Shown piece by piece: positions 35,236-46,810 of a stretch of DNA of 64,000 bases. The DNA comes from Perognathus longimembris pacificus (lineage: Eukaryota; Chordata; Mammalia; Rodentia; Heteromyidae): contig NC_063168.1 in assembly GCF_023159225.1 (NCBI RefSeq), forward strand, positions 66,009,398 through 66,073,397, read 5' to 3'. Under the pieces are notes generated by a model. The model searched no databases, was not told where the DNA came from, and was given only the letters and a program-made list of their open reading frames with translations. Position 1 is the stretch's first letter. Each line of letters begins with the position of its first letter. Position numbers and translations under genes: made by a program.

Positions 35236-35513
35236 CTGAGCACCTGTGGCTCACACCTATAATCCTAACTACTAGGAAGGCTGAGATCTGAGGATTGTGG
35301 TTCAAAACCAGCTGGACAAAAAGTGTCTCTAAGACTTTTATCTCCAATTAACCACACCAAAAAAACAACACAAAGCTAGAAGTGGAGTTGTGGCTCATGT
35401 GGTAGAGTGTCAATTTTTGAGTGAAAAAGCTGAGGGATGGTGTCCAGGCTCTGAGTTCAAGTGCTAGAATCAGTGCTCATGCATACACACACACACACAC
35501 ATGCACACCCACA
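35236..35513 (+). mobile_element. SINE type II, second of two at one site
   Basis: GCACCTGTGGCTCACACC head, GATCTGAGGATTGTGGTTC, TGTGGCTCATGTGGTAGAGT, a CA-rich tail. Flanked by AGAATGGTAATTTTT (35217-35231) and AGAACGATAATTTTT (35514-35528). Confidence 0.9.
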
Positions 35514-36729
35514 AGAACGATAATTTTTGAAACATTAGGATATGCTCATATCTGGAATTTTTGGGGGTCATTTACCCTCATAAGATTGAGGGAGTCTATG
35601 TGGTGGTTTGTTATTATAGATGTCTCCTAGATTTATTGAGGATGAAAGTTGTTTGTTTCATGGTCTCTTTGCTTTGGAGTGATTTGTTTTCAAGGGAGAA
35701 AATGTCTTTACTTCACAATAAAATCTGATATCCTGTATTTTATGGTGATGTATATGAAGACTAACTAGAAGCACTCACAGTATACTTTTCCTAAAAATGT
35801 ACATTTTTATTATATAACTAATTATAGTGGAACCTATAATTCAGAGAACCCTTTCATAACAGTTGCACAGTGCTGAAAATAAAATGCTTTTTACCTTCAA
35901 AAAGATAAATGGAGCTTGAGTTCTTTCAAAAGCAGTTTGCTTTAATATTGCCAAATGTACTATCTTAGTATAAACTTTTTCGGTATGTATTTGCAAAATA
36001 TCAATTCTCTCAATTGGAAATATTAGCCATACTTTCTAAACAACTATCCAGGACCAATGAGTTGAATCGATTGTGTTTTAGTTGCTAGCTAAAAGTTGAA
36101 GTAGCAGCAGTCTAATAATTCCTAATTGTGTCATACTGCATTTTCAGATACCAGGTACATTTTTAATTAAATTACATTAAATTTTTAATTAGTGACCTAG
36201 TTAAATCGGTCAGGTCACTTGAAAGCTGGTAGCAATACTTGAAGGCTATCAGGAGTTCTGTCTAGTCCTGTCAGAGGAGTTAAGAGCCCAGAGCAGTTGT
36301 CCTTTCTCTAAGCTTTGTAAATGCTGAGACCTCAGTTGTGCAAAAGGGGTGGTGCAAGGACTCACAAACTAAGGCAGGTTATGACTAAGCCAGAGATTAG
36401 GCACCCTCAGGAAATATGCCTCCTAAAGCTGATGTAGAGTCTTTGGGAAGAGGAACACCTCCTCTCAGAGACCTATAAGGAAAAAAAAAAAATACATCTT
36501 TGTTTTTCCTGACTTAAACAAGGCAGATCCATGCCTGTTTCATTATCTGGGCTACTTTGAAAATTTATGCATTTCCTCAGTTACCTTTGCCTCTGTTAAC
36601 TGCTTATATTATCAAGTTGCAGTGTCTGTCTCATGGGATCTTAGCTTCTCTGTTTTGTGTTTTTTTTTCTGTCAATAGAACTAGAAAACCATACCATGAG
36701 CCTTCCAGTTGAGAAGCTAGCAATGTACT

Positions 36730-37225
36730 GAACAACTTCTATGGCAGAAATCCCTTGCTGGGATTGTCTTCTAGGGTCCCTTTTCCACTTACGTTCTGCT
36801 TTTTAGTTCCTGTATCTTGGTACCTCACGTACATTCTTTTTTTGGTTGGTTTTTTTGTTTTGTTTTGGTTTTTTTGGCCAGTCCTGGACCTTGTACTCAG
36901 GGCCTGAACATTGCTCCTGGCTTCTTTTTGCTCAAGGCTAACTTAACACTCTGCCACTTGAGCCACAGCGAGCCTTCTGGCCATTTTCTATACATGTGGT
37001 GCTGGGGACTCCAACCCAGGGCTTCATGTATACGAAGCAAGCACTCTTGCCACTAGGCCATATCCCCAGCCCCCTCACGTACATTCTTATACATATCTCT
37101 CCTAGTTTTAAGTTATCTGAAAGCAGGGACTGTCCTTGTTTAGCATGGTGTCGCCAGTGCACAATGCACTATATGGCATGTTGTAAGTACCTAATATATC
37201 CGCAATGAATGAACAAACACATAAA
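36730..37225 (+). mobile_element. L2 3' end (ancient), split by a SINE
   Basis: Right part GAAAGCAGGGACTGTCCTTG, TAAGTACCTAATATATCCGC, AATGAATGAACAAACA resembles the L2 tail. The left limit is uncertain. Confidence 0.6.
36839..37072 (-). mobile_element. SINE type I, antisense
   Basis: GTTTT-type tail, module with a 4-6-bp insertion (GCTAACTTAACACTC), ID head. Exact 16-bp target duplication CCTCACGTACATTCTT at 36823-36838 and 37073-37088. Confidence 0.95.
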
Positions 37226-37643
37226 CAACCAATAGGCCTTATGTAGTCATGATTCGTTCTCTCAGTCATGACTCTTCATCGTGGTCCTAAGTTTTTAATG
37301 ATGGAGGATTTAGAACAATCCCAGTACCATTGCTAAACAATTGGAGTTTTCTGGCTTCATGGCAGAGGCATAGTACTGTAGTTTCAAGTCTAGAGTACTT
37401 GCAACAACAATTTCTTGGTCAACAAAGCTATCTTTCACATTTGGTAAAAGGGTCTCATAGGCCAAAGGCTTTAATATTCAATGTGAGAATATTATAGCCA
37501 TAAACATGAAGGTGGGTTTGTTATTGTCACCACAAACTGCATCCTGAAGCTACCTGCTTAATAAGAGATTAAAATGTGTGAAGAAAAAACTGCAGTGTGC
37601 CTGTGAGAATTGTTTTCTGAGTGAATTTAAGAATCACTGAGGT

Positions 37644-37849
37644 GGGCTGGGGATATGGCCTAGTGGCAAGAGCGCTTGCCTCATATACATGAAGCCCTGG
37701 GTTCGATTCCCCAGCACCACATATATGGAAAATGGCCAGAAGGGGCGCTGTGGCTCAAGGTGGCAGAGTGCTAGCCTTGAGCAGGAAGAAGCCAGGGCCG
37801 GTGCTCAAGCCCTGAGTCTGAGGCCCAGGACTGGCAAAAAAAAAAAACA
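37644..37849 (+). mobile_element. SINE type I
   Basis: Complete copy with the GAGCAGGAAGAAG variant. Exact 15-bp target duplication AAGAATCACTGAGGT at 37629-37643 and 37850-37864. Confidence 0.96.
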
Positions 37850-38440
37850 AAGAATCACTGAGGTAATTCTGAATCAGAGCTTCAAAAGTGCATTCCAAGA
37901 AATTTCAAGTGGAGGAAAAGATTACTTTGCACTCAAAGTAAAATAGATGTGAGAGATATACAATGATAAAGAATGGGGCTAGAAGATGATTTTGAAACTA
38001 AATGTCAAGTGTTCGTATAATTATAAGTTATATAAAGATCTCTGCAAGCATTCCTTGTAAATGGCTATCTTGACATGTCCCTAAAATATATATGAAGTAG
38101 ATTTTTTTTTTACATTCAGGCAAAGTATAGATAAATCTTTTTCCCCAGATCTGAGTATAATTCACATGAATAAAAATAGTAAATGTGGTTAGTTTCTTAA
38201 ATACCATCTTAACCAAAACTTACTCAAATATCATAATTTTGTCTTAGTAATCTCTGACTGAAAAGTCTTATGCTTTACATTAGGATGAGAGTATTTATTT
38301 CTGAAGCTAAATTATTTGAGGTACTTGTAAATACTGACCCATGTCTAACAATAATGATAGTCATTGTTTCAACTGTAAGGAAGTTATTTCTCCAAGCAAT
38401 AATTACTACAATAAATTACTTTGTGTATAGAATGTTTAAT

Positions 38441-38560
38441 AGTTAAAGTGACATGGTTTTTAAAGCCACACTTTGATGGCTTAGATTCATGTCTCATCCT
38501 TGTCAATAATTTTATTATTATTATTATTATTCTATGTACTTCCCTACTGTGGAACATACT
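38441..38560 (+). mobile_element. Possible MIR fragment with (ATT)n
   Basis: GACATGGTTTTTAAAGCCAC, GGCTTAGATTCATGTCTCAT resembles the MIR left half; followed by an ATT microsatellite at about 38510-38531. Confidence 0.45.
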
Positions 38561-41055
38561 CCTGTCTTTCTGACCTATGAAAGTTTAAATATGTAATATA
38601 ATATCTCAAAAAACATGCTCTCAAAGATGAAAATGTGATGGCAGTTTATAAGCTCCATAGCTATGGAAATAGCTTAAACAAACCTGCATTTCCAGTTTGA
38701 TTGTAAGAACAAGAAAACATGACCTATGGGAAAAAGAGATAAATGAAACAATGATTATTTCTAGAGCTCTACTTTGACTTTAATCATTCAAGGCGATCCA
38801 GTTTATATTTCACATTGACAAAGACCTGCCTTAATAATGTTGGCAGTCCTATAAAAAGAAAAACTATGGGCTATCTAAGTTTTCTTCTTGTAGAACAGGA
38901 AAGCACACTGCCATTACCATACCCAGTGGGCTGACCAATTAAACAAATAAGAGGGTAGTGGCAATGCTCTTCATCTGACACATTGGCACACATGAATATC
39001 TTTTTTTTAAAACCAACTGAATGTTCTATTATAAGGGAAACATAGAAGGGAAGAAATTTGTAATAAAGCTGAATGCTCATGGCTCATGCCTAAAAAAAAA
39101 AAAAGAAATACTGTTTGTCATGGCTTCACTTAGTTGCAACATAGAATCATCACTGTTGCTCTCCTAGAAAAATGGATGCATCTGTGATAGCTGTCTAAAT
39201 AATGAAGTTCTTGATGGACTTGTTAGATTTACTCTCTTTAATGTTCAGTTCCAGGTACCATGAGAAAATAAATAAATCCTACTTATTAAAATATTGCATA
39301 CAAACCACACTTGAGCATCAGACTCTTTACCTTGTGGTCTTACCTCCAATTGTTTCTTAACTTACTTTCTGAAGAATGACTAATAAAAATAATAAATTCA
39401 AGGAAAATAAAAAAATAAACACCAAAATACTGTCACTAATCCTTACAAATGTAGCCAATATATAAAGTCCCAAAGTGCATATTTACTTTCCTGTGCTGCT
39501 CATACTTCATTATCAAAGCTGGCTGTGGTAGATTTCAAATGAAAATGTGAAATATGTGAAAATATTTCCTAGAGCAGAATGATTTGGTCAGCCTGGAAGT
39601 TCTTTCTTTAATGAGACAGTAACATAAGAAAATGTTTTGTCATGTATACACATTTGGAAACCTCCTCTGCGCAGCTGTGCTATAAAATTAGGTATACTTC
39701 CTTGACCTGAGTGATTTTTTTGCCAGTTTATTTCACTATAAAGAGTTTATTTTTCAAAAAAAATCCTATTATTCTGACTTATCTTTCCAAATTTAAACTC
39801 TAAATTTCATTGGAAGTGTCATTATGATATCTAGGGAAAGTGTACCTCACCCAACAGGTAGTAATTGCTCTCCTATGGCAAAAGAAGAAAACCTATCCCC
39901 TCAACTAAATATTAGTTATAATAAACAGTTTGGGGTCTTCTTATATTTTGGGAGGCAATGAGGCTTTCAGAGAAAATATTAGAACTTCCTTATTGTTTTG
40001 GTCTATTCCCATGATTTCAGAGTGCACTTTAATTCTCAATTTGTTATTGATACAGATCAACCAAATATAACCCATGGTTGCTCGTGTATGTTTAGTTTCC
40101 CTTGCATGCAATTTTGTTTTAACATGGGTCACAGTAAGGGATCATTTATAAAAGTAATGAATTGCTTCCTGTTTCTGCCAGCTGATTTGATCAGTCTGAA
40201 GTTCCTATGTACTATGAGTTACATAACTAGTATGGAATCTTTGTGGTACTTTTAGTTTGATAGTAAGTGAGTTAACCATTTATATTCCCTAAGTCTTTGA
40301 GGACATTAACAAACATAAGGAAGTATCTCATCTTGAAGTGCATAAACTGGAAAATAAAATGAGTAATGCTTACCCTATAAGACTAAAGAAATTATCAGGT
40401 TTATTGGAAAGCAGGTTATTTTCATTAATTGTTTGCCCCAGTTAACTATAGTGTTTTAATATGTATGTCCACATTTATAAACAATATAGTAGAATATAAT
40501 TTAGTTTCACTTTCCTGATGAAGAATTTTGCTACAGTTTTTTCTCTATTCTACAGTAATATATAAATACAATTGGTTTTCTCTGATCTTTGCCAGACTTA
40601 CATTTTCTCTCTTAAAATAGTCATCCTAATGGGTTTGAGATGTTATGTCATTGAATTTTTATATCTCATTGATAACTAATAATGTTACTTATTTTCTTAT
40701 ATTCCTTTTAGACTTAAGAAATGCTTATTCAGATCCTTTGTCTAATTTTAACCAAGTTATTTCTTTTCTTGCTTTTGAGGATTTTTAATTTCTTTTATAT
40801 ATATATATTAGCTTCTTATCAGATGTATAATTTGCAAATGTTTTCTCACATTCTGTTGATGGTTCATTATATTTTTTAATTCTTCATCTTTTCAATCATT
40901 TTCTTGGCCATATAGGAGCTTTGTAGTTTAATGCAATTCTATGTATATCTTTTGGTTTTTATGGCTCATGCTTTGAGAATGATATCTAAAGAAAGTCATT
41001 GCCTACACTAATTTCAGCTAGCTTTTCTCTATGTTTTCTTGTACTTTTATAGTTT

Positions 41056-41077
41056 TAGGTCTTACATGTAAGACCTA
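41056..41077. repeat. Perfect 22-bp palindrome
   Basis: TAGGTCTTACATGTAAGACC plus TA: 11-bp arms with no loop. Within the old LINE-1. Confidence 0.95.
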
Positions 41078-41596
41078 CATTTGTTATTTGTGTGTAATAT
41101 TAGGTAAGGTTATAATTTCATTATTCTGTATGTGGAGGTCCAGTTGTCCATATACCATTTATTGAAGAGACAGTCTTTCTTCCATTGTGCATTCTTCGTA
41201 ACTTCGTTGAAAATATATTGACTAAAAGTATATGGGGGACTCCATTAGTCTATGAGCCTGTTTTTGTGCCATTCTCATGTTGTTTTGATTGCTATTCTTT
41301 TGTTATATTTTGTTTCACGTCAGTTGGTATGATGCCTCTAGCTTCCCCGCCCTGGACGCCCGTGGTTCGTTTGGTTACGTATTTTCAAAAATTTATTTGT
41401 GGCCTTCTGTGGTTCTTTATACACTTTGGGGTTTTTATTTCTTTGAAAAACATTTTTGGAGTTCTGATAGGGATTGCAATTGAATTTATAGATTGCATTG
41501 GAGAACATGCACATTTAACAGTATTTTTTCTTCCAATTTAAAAAAGCATGGAATAGCTTTCAATTTCCTTGCATTTGTCAATTCTTCCTTTTCTTT

Positions 41597-41828
41597 TTGG
41601 TCAGTTGTGGGGTTTGAACTGAGGGTGTTGATGCTGTCCCTGAGCTTTTTCTCTCAAGGCTAGCCTAGCTCTACCTCTTTGAGCCACAGTGCCACTAGCT
41701 TTCTGATAGTTAATTAGAGATAAGACCCTCAAGGACTTTCCTGCCAGGGCTGGCTTGGAACCTCTTTGTCCTTAATCTCAGCCTCCTAAGGAGCTAGGAT
41801 TGCAGGCAGGAGCCACCAGTGCCTGGCT
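41597..41828 (-). mobile_element. SINE type II (7SL head), antisense
   Basis: GTTGTGGGGTTTGAACTGAG, CTCAAGGCTAGCCTAGCTCT, TTAATTAGAGATAAGACCCT, then CTCAGCCTCCTAAGGAGC and GAGCCACCAGTGCCTGGC. Confidence 0.88.
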
Positions 41829-42075
41829 TTCACTTTCTTTCATCATTGTTTATAACTTTCAATGTACTGGTCTTCACTTTCTTGATTAAATTTATTCTTA
41901 AGTGTTTTATTTCATTTTAGACAGCTATTAAAGTTGGAATTATTTTCTTGATTTCTATGTGTCGGTTTCTGATTTCGGTGAATTGATCTTTTTTAATCCT
42001 ACTTTATTGAATTCATTTAGTAAGGTGTGGTTTTGTTTTTTTTTTGTTGTTGTTGTTGTTGTTTTTTTGGCGGGC

Positions 42076-42089
42076 GGGGGGGGGGGGGG
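42076..42089. repeat. G14 run beside a T/TTG tract
   Basis: Follows TTTTTTTGGCGGGC; left of an inverted B1 relic. Confidence 0.95.
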
Positions 42090-42114
42090 TCTTGGTTTTT
42101 GGTTTTAGTGTTTA

Positions 42115-42205
42115 GAGTCAGCCTTTTGGTAGTCCAGGGTGGACTTGAAGTCACTGTTCTTGCTTTATGCTAGGGTTACAGATGTGTGTTACCACATCTA
42201 GCTTA
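42115..42205 (-). mobile_element. B1 relic, antisense
   Basis: GTAGTCCAGGGTGGACTTGA, CTAGGGTTACAGATGTGTGT and TACCACATCTAGC read as inverted 7SL-derived B1. Confidence 0.7.
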
Positions 42206-42206
42206 G

Positions 42207-42212
<6 letters not shown>

Positions 42213-42244
<32 letters not shown>
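42213..42244. repeat. (CA)n microsatellite
   Basis: About 16 CA units. Confidence 0.95.
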
Positions 42245-42248
<4 letters not shown>

Positions 42249-42813
42249 TGCAATCTTACAAACAGAAACAACTTATTTTCTTTATTTCTAATTTGATGCC
42301 TTTTGTTTCTCCCTCTTGTCTAATGTTGAGTAGTATACTATGCTGAGTAGTAGTGAAACTGGAAATCCTTCTCTTGTTGATGATCTCAGAGAAAAAGCTT
42401 TCAACTTTTCACTGTGAAATATCACATTAGCAGTAGATTGTCATAAATAGACTTTAGAATACATTACATTCCTTCTGTGCCTAATTTTTTTGAGTTTTTA
42501 TCATGAAAGAATGTTGAATTTTCATCAGATTCTTTTTCTACATCTGTTCAGATGAATATATTTGTGTTATTTTTATTTAAATCTTTACATAAAAATATGG
42601 TGAGAGACAAGAAGAAATGGGAAGATTTTTTAAAGGTCCAGAATAAAAATGTGAAGTTGGTATTTTAAATTTAATAGAAAATGTTAGCAATTATTGTAGA
42701 TAAAAAAATATATTTAATATACTAAACAAAAGACAAAAATTATAGGATTAGATAGAGGAAAAACTCCAACTATATCCTGTAAAAATGAAGTTATAGAAAT
42801 TTAATAAGTGAGA

Positions 42814-43062
42814 GCTCGGAGCTGGTGGCTCACACCTGCAATCCTAGCTATTCACGAAGCTGAGATCTGAGGATCGCATTTCAAAGCCAACCTGGGTAAG
42901 GAAAGTACAGGATATTCTTATCTCTGCTTAAAAAAAAAAAAAAGCCAGAAGTGGTACTGTGGCTCAACTCATAAAACACTAGCCTTGAGTACAAAGAGGC
43001 TCAGGGACAGCACCCAAGTCCTGAGTTAAAACTCCAGGACTGGCAAAAAAAAAATTTTTTAA
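42814..43062 (+). mobile_element. SINE type II (7SL head)
   Basis: GAGCTGGTGGCTCACACC head, AAGCTGAGATCTGAGGATCG, internal A13, then GTACTGTGGCTCAACTCATA and CTCCAGGACTGGC with poly-A. Confidence 0.9.
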
Positions 43063-43112
43063 GAAAGAAATTTAGAAAGTGAAAGAATGAAAAGGTTATA
43101 ACTTTCAAATTC

Positions 43113-43113
43113 C

Positions 43114-43184
<71 letters not shown>
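43113..43184. repeat. Compound (CT)n(CA)n microsatellite
   Basis: CTCTCT block with one TTT interruption, followed by about 17 CA units. The antisense reads as an accidental Cys-Val / Arg-Glu repeat frame. Confidence 0.95.
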
Positions 43185-43185
<1 letters not shown>

Positions 43186-43189
<4 letters not shown>

Positions 43190-43315
43190 GAGTCAGGAGA
43201 ATTGTGAGGTTTAAGACCGTTCTGGGATACATCATGAGTTCAAGGCCAACCTGAGCTACATAGCAAGATTCTGTCTCAAAAAGAAAAGAAAAGAAGGGAA
43301 GCGAAGAAAAAGAAC
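43186..43315 (+). mobile_element. B1 SINE
   Basis: GAGTTCAAGGCCAACCTGAG, CTACATAGCAAGATTCTGTC, TCAAAAAGAAAAG is the B1 right half with its A-rich tail. Confidence 0.85.
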
Positions 43316-43419
43316 AAACAGAAAGAAAATAAAACTTTTATAATGCTTTATTTAACTAATTCAGATGATGACACTGAATTCTTTTAAGAGAAAGAACTGC
43401 TCATACTTAGCACTTTACT

Positions 43420-44290
43420 TAAGATTTGAGCCAATTCAGTAAGTAAGGGAAAGAAATAAAAGACACAAGATTTTTGAAGAACAACAGTGTCATTATATGT
43501 GGGTGATGGGAACATATACTTAGAAAATCCAAAGGAATCTAGAGACAATTTACTAGAACTAACAAGAGACCTTAGTAAGTCACTGGGCACAAAATCAATA
43601 TGAAAATGCCTATTTGTATTTTATATATCAGCAACAGATACTTAGAAAGTAAATTTTTGAATATTCTTTGCTATAGCCTTAGAAGTAATGAGTATCTGGC
43701 AAAAATGGGGCAGAGTGACTGCAGGTTAAATGCACAAAATGTCTGATAGAGAAACTAATGAATACAATGAAGGAAAAACAGTTCTATGTTCATGACATAT
43801 TGAGTCTATGTTCATAGACTCAATATTATAAAGATAATAACTAAATGTTGTACAGTACCGGTGAGAATCTCACCAAGATGTCTTTGGAACTACCTAACTA
43901 ATTCTAAAATATTTACACAGATACAGAGAGCCAAAAATACCTAAGCCTTCTTGAAGATGAAGGAAATGGGATTTAATTTACCTTGCCAAATCTCAAATTA
44001 TACGATGAAGCTTTAATTAGTAAGACATTGTACTCTTGGTGCAGAGTTAGAAAAGTGGACCAGTAAGACAGGTTAGCAAACCCCAACATGGGTCCATTCA
44101 CACATACACAGGATTTACAACAGAAGTGTCGCTTCGGAAAAACAGAAAGGGTAGCCTATACAGTTCATGCTAGGACGATTGGATTTCCATATGGGAAAAA
44201 AGTTAAATTACACCCATATTTCACTTCATACGTTGAAATCGGCTTTAGGTTGATTATGGACCTAAATGTGAAAGCCAAAGCGTTACTTTT
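43420..44290 (+). mobile_element. Old LINE-1 ORF2 fragment (+)
   Basis: GAAAATCCAAAGGAATCTAG, CACTGGGCACAAAATCAATA, GAGCCAAAAATACCTAAGCC and CATTGTACTCTTGGTGCAGA follow ORF2 order. Frames are broken. Confidence 0.8.
43797..43826. repeat. Perfect inverted repeat, 14-bp arms, 2-base loop
   Basis: ATATTGAGTCTATG, loop TT, CATAGACTCAATAT. Within the old LINE-1. Confidence 0.95.
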
Positions 44291-44313
44291 CCAGACATTT
44301 TAAAGGAATATTA

Positions 44314-44592
44314 TTGGCTGCCCATGATCCTCAGGTGGCTGCAAACTGTTGCCTACCAGGACTCCCCATTGTGTTCCTGCAGCTCCAGGTGGACCCAGCC
44401 CAAGCTGAAAAGTTAGCTTTTCATTATTTTTGGTGTGCTTTTTCCTGCTCTTCATGTGCTCTCAACATTGCAGTGATTCTTGCTGAATCAGAAATAGTAT
44501 ATTCTTTTCTGAGGCTAGAATTGGGGGAAAAGTTCGGACCATGTGTCCTCTTCTGTCTGTGTTTGAATGCTATGATCCAGAGATCACACTGA
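44314..44592 (+). other. Unexplained open frame, 92 codons
   Basis: Begins MAAHDPQVAANCCLPGLPIV and is rich in Cys, Ala and Leu. No family recognised, no splice sites or poly-A signal that would make it a gene, and it lies just right of a LINE-1 relic. Most likely chance. Confidence 0.15.
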
Positions 44593-44984
44593 AAATGGCA
44601 TCCAGAAAGGATGATTCCTTCTACTGATGTTTTTGTCCAACCAAACTTCACATAGGCACCATAACTTTGACTCTTTGTGTATAAGCTTTGTATACGACCA
44701 TGGCAATACAAAAAATGGGCTGTGATAAGGAATGAGTCTTGTTATTCCCAACATTCAGGATCCCTTACTATCCTGTATTACAACTACCAATTGATGTTGC
44801 CTAAAGGCTTCATTAAGATAGTCAGGTTCATCCAAAGCCTCTGCCTCTGCTTTACACTTGAGAAATTGCTAGAAAAAGAGAATATCATTTTTATATTGTG
44901 GCTAAAACTATGCATTTATTCAAAGAACACATTAGAAGCATTTGCAGTTCAGTGTTGAAAATTCATCATTTTAAAACTATTGGA

Positions 44985-45176
44985 GGGCTGGGGATATAGC
45001 CTAGTGGCAAGAGTGCCTGCCTCGGATACACGAGGCCCTAGGTTCGATTCCCCAGCACCACATATACAGAAAACGGCCAGAAGCGGCGCTGTGGCTCAAG
45101 TGGCAGAGTGCTAGCCTTGAGCGGGAAGAAGCCAGGGACAGTGCTCAGGCCCTGAGTCCAAGGCCCAGGACTGGCC

Positions 45177-45208
<32 letters not shown>

Positions 45209-45216
45209 AAAATATA
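44985..45216 (+). mobile_element. SINE type I, young GAGCGGGAAGAAG subfamily
   Basis: Near-consensus, with a tail that has become (TA)n at 45186-45206. Exact 13-bp target duplication TAAAACTATTGGA at 44972-44984 and 45217-45229. Confidence 0.96.
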
Positions 45217-45792
45217 TAAAACTATTGGAAAATATTGCTGCTCCCTCCTCACAGAGAATGCTTTTTACAAATCATCAAAGCTATACAGCTGTCTTAAGAT
45301 CATGTATGGTCTTAGTTACATGACAGGAGGAGACCCAGTGGAGGTTGAATTATAGTAATCAGAAAAGAAACAGCTAAAATATTTGTTATTTTTAAGAGAA
45401 AAGGAAAAATACAGGAAATGGCTGAGAACTCAGCCTGGAGATATGACTAAGGAAAAACAAGAAGATAAGACTAGAAAGAAAAAAGTCCTCTACAGTTTTC
45501 ACTCAACATGAGGTTCTCTACCCTGGAGACGTGAAGGTGGAATTGCAGAGAGTGTCTGAACCAGCGTGACATCTGGGAAAAGTCGGTATGCAGATTACTA
45601 TGAGAAAGGGCTGTTCACTACAGAAGACAAGGAAAAGCTCTACCTATATGCACAGAATCTACCAGAAGCCAAATAAATGTTAAAGCAAGTCACTGACTGA
45701 TATCAACGGACAAACTCACAGCTGACATTAACACAACCAGAAGCTTAAACCTACATTCTAGATAAGAGATATCATTATCTAATCTATTTTTA

Positions 45793-46034
45793 CAAAAAAA
45801 AAAAAAAAAAAAAAAAAAAACAGGGCTGGGGATATGGCCTAGTGGCAAGAGTGCCTGCCTCATATACACGAGGCCCTAGGTTCGATTCCCCAGCACCACA
45901 TATACAGAAAACGGCCAGAAGCGGCGCTGTGGCTCAAGTGGCAGAGTGCTAGCCTTGAGCGGGAAGAAGCCAGGGACAGTGCTCAGGCCCTGAGTCCAAG
46001 GCCCAGGACTGGCCAAAAAAAAAAAAAAAAAAAA
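45793..46034 (+). mobile_element. SINE type I in a poly-A tract, young subfamily
   Basis: A long A run (45794-45820) then CAG precedes the head, and A20 then CAG follows the module. The target duplication is A-rich and its limits are ambiguous. Confidence 0.93.
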
Positions 46035-46189
46035 CAGTTTTTTGAATGGAAACAGGTAATGTCTTTGTGGTTTGGTATTAGAAAGCAATTTCTTTTAAGA
46101 CAACAGGTAATACCTGCAAAGGACTGAACCCAGTTTAGAAATGAACAAGGAACTTAAATGGACCTTTATTTCTTCTAAGATGTACAATG

Positions 46190-46305
46190 GCCACAAGTAG
46201 AGTAGTAGAGTGCTAGCCTTGAGCGCTAAAGTGGTAGAGTGCTAGCCTTGAGCATAAAAGCTCAGGAACAGTGCCCAAGCCCTGAGTTCAAGCCCTATAC
46301 AAGTA
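46190..46305 (+). mobile_element. Shared SINE module alone, with internal duplication
   Basis: No ID or 7SL head. The block GTAGAGTGCTAGCCTTGAGC occurs twice (about 46206-46225 and 46232-46251), so the module's A-box region is partly repeated before CAAGCCCTGAGTTCAAGCCC. Confidence 0.82.
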
Positions 46306-46603
46306 CAACTTCTGACAATATTTCATTCCTCTCTCACCTAACCTAATTTTATAGTTACTCATTACATCATATACTTATACCTTATGTGCTTTACTTTGTG
46401 TGTACTATACTTAACATTTTAGAATTTGTCTTTTAGAGAAGATTTAAAACATTATATTCACTCTCATTTCCTTTTCTGCAATCTTTTCATGTTATTTATC
46501 TATTCCACTTAGATTATTAATAGAAATTATGATTAACTATTTTGACTTTCCTCATCCCCACACAAGTGGTTTGTATATATTAACTTCAAAAATAATAATA
46601 TGG

Positions 46604-46810
46604 GGCTGGGAATATGGCCTAGTGGCAAGAGTGCTTGCCTCCTACACATGAGGCTCTCGGTTCGATTCCCCAGCACCACATATATGGAAAACGGCCAGAA
46701 GGGGCGCTGTGGCTCAGGTGGCAGAGTGCTACCCTTGAGCGGGAAGAAGCCAGGGATGGTGCTCAGGCCCTGAGTTCAAGGCCCAGGACTGGCCAAAAAA
46801 AAAAATTAAT
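46604..46810 (+). mobile_element. SINE type I, CCTACACATGAGG subfamily
   Basis: Complete; diagnostic GCTCTCGGTTCGATTCC and GGGATGGTGC. Exact 13-bp duplication AATAATAATATGG at 46591-46603 and 46811-46823. Confidence 0.95.

Larger units (their letters stand above)
40560..42570 (-). mobile_element. Old LINE-1 ORF2 fragment (antisense), ~2 kb
   Basis: Inverted landmarks in order: CTTATCAGATGTATAATTTG, TTGGCCATATAGGAGCTTTG, GTCCAGTTGTCCATATACCA, CATTGGAGAACATGCACATT, GCTATTAAAGTTGGAATTAT, CATGAAAGAATGTTGAATTT. A SINE (41597), a B1 relic and a CA array lie inside. A 118-codon plus-strand frame at 41185-41541 is its antisense. Confidence 0.85.

Noticed and set aside
41185..41541. 118-codon plus-strand frame with a membrane-like composition
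   Set aside because: Antisense of an old LINE-1 ORF2 fragment that continues on both sides.
45500..45680. Possible processed-pseudogene remnant (one frame reads DYYEKGLFTTEDKEKLYLYA before a stop)
   Set aside because: Coding-like for under 30 codons, needs frame changes upstream, no poly-A tail or recognisable parent gene.
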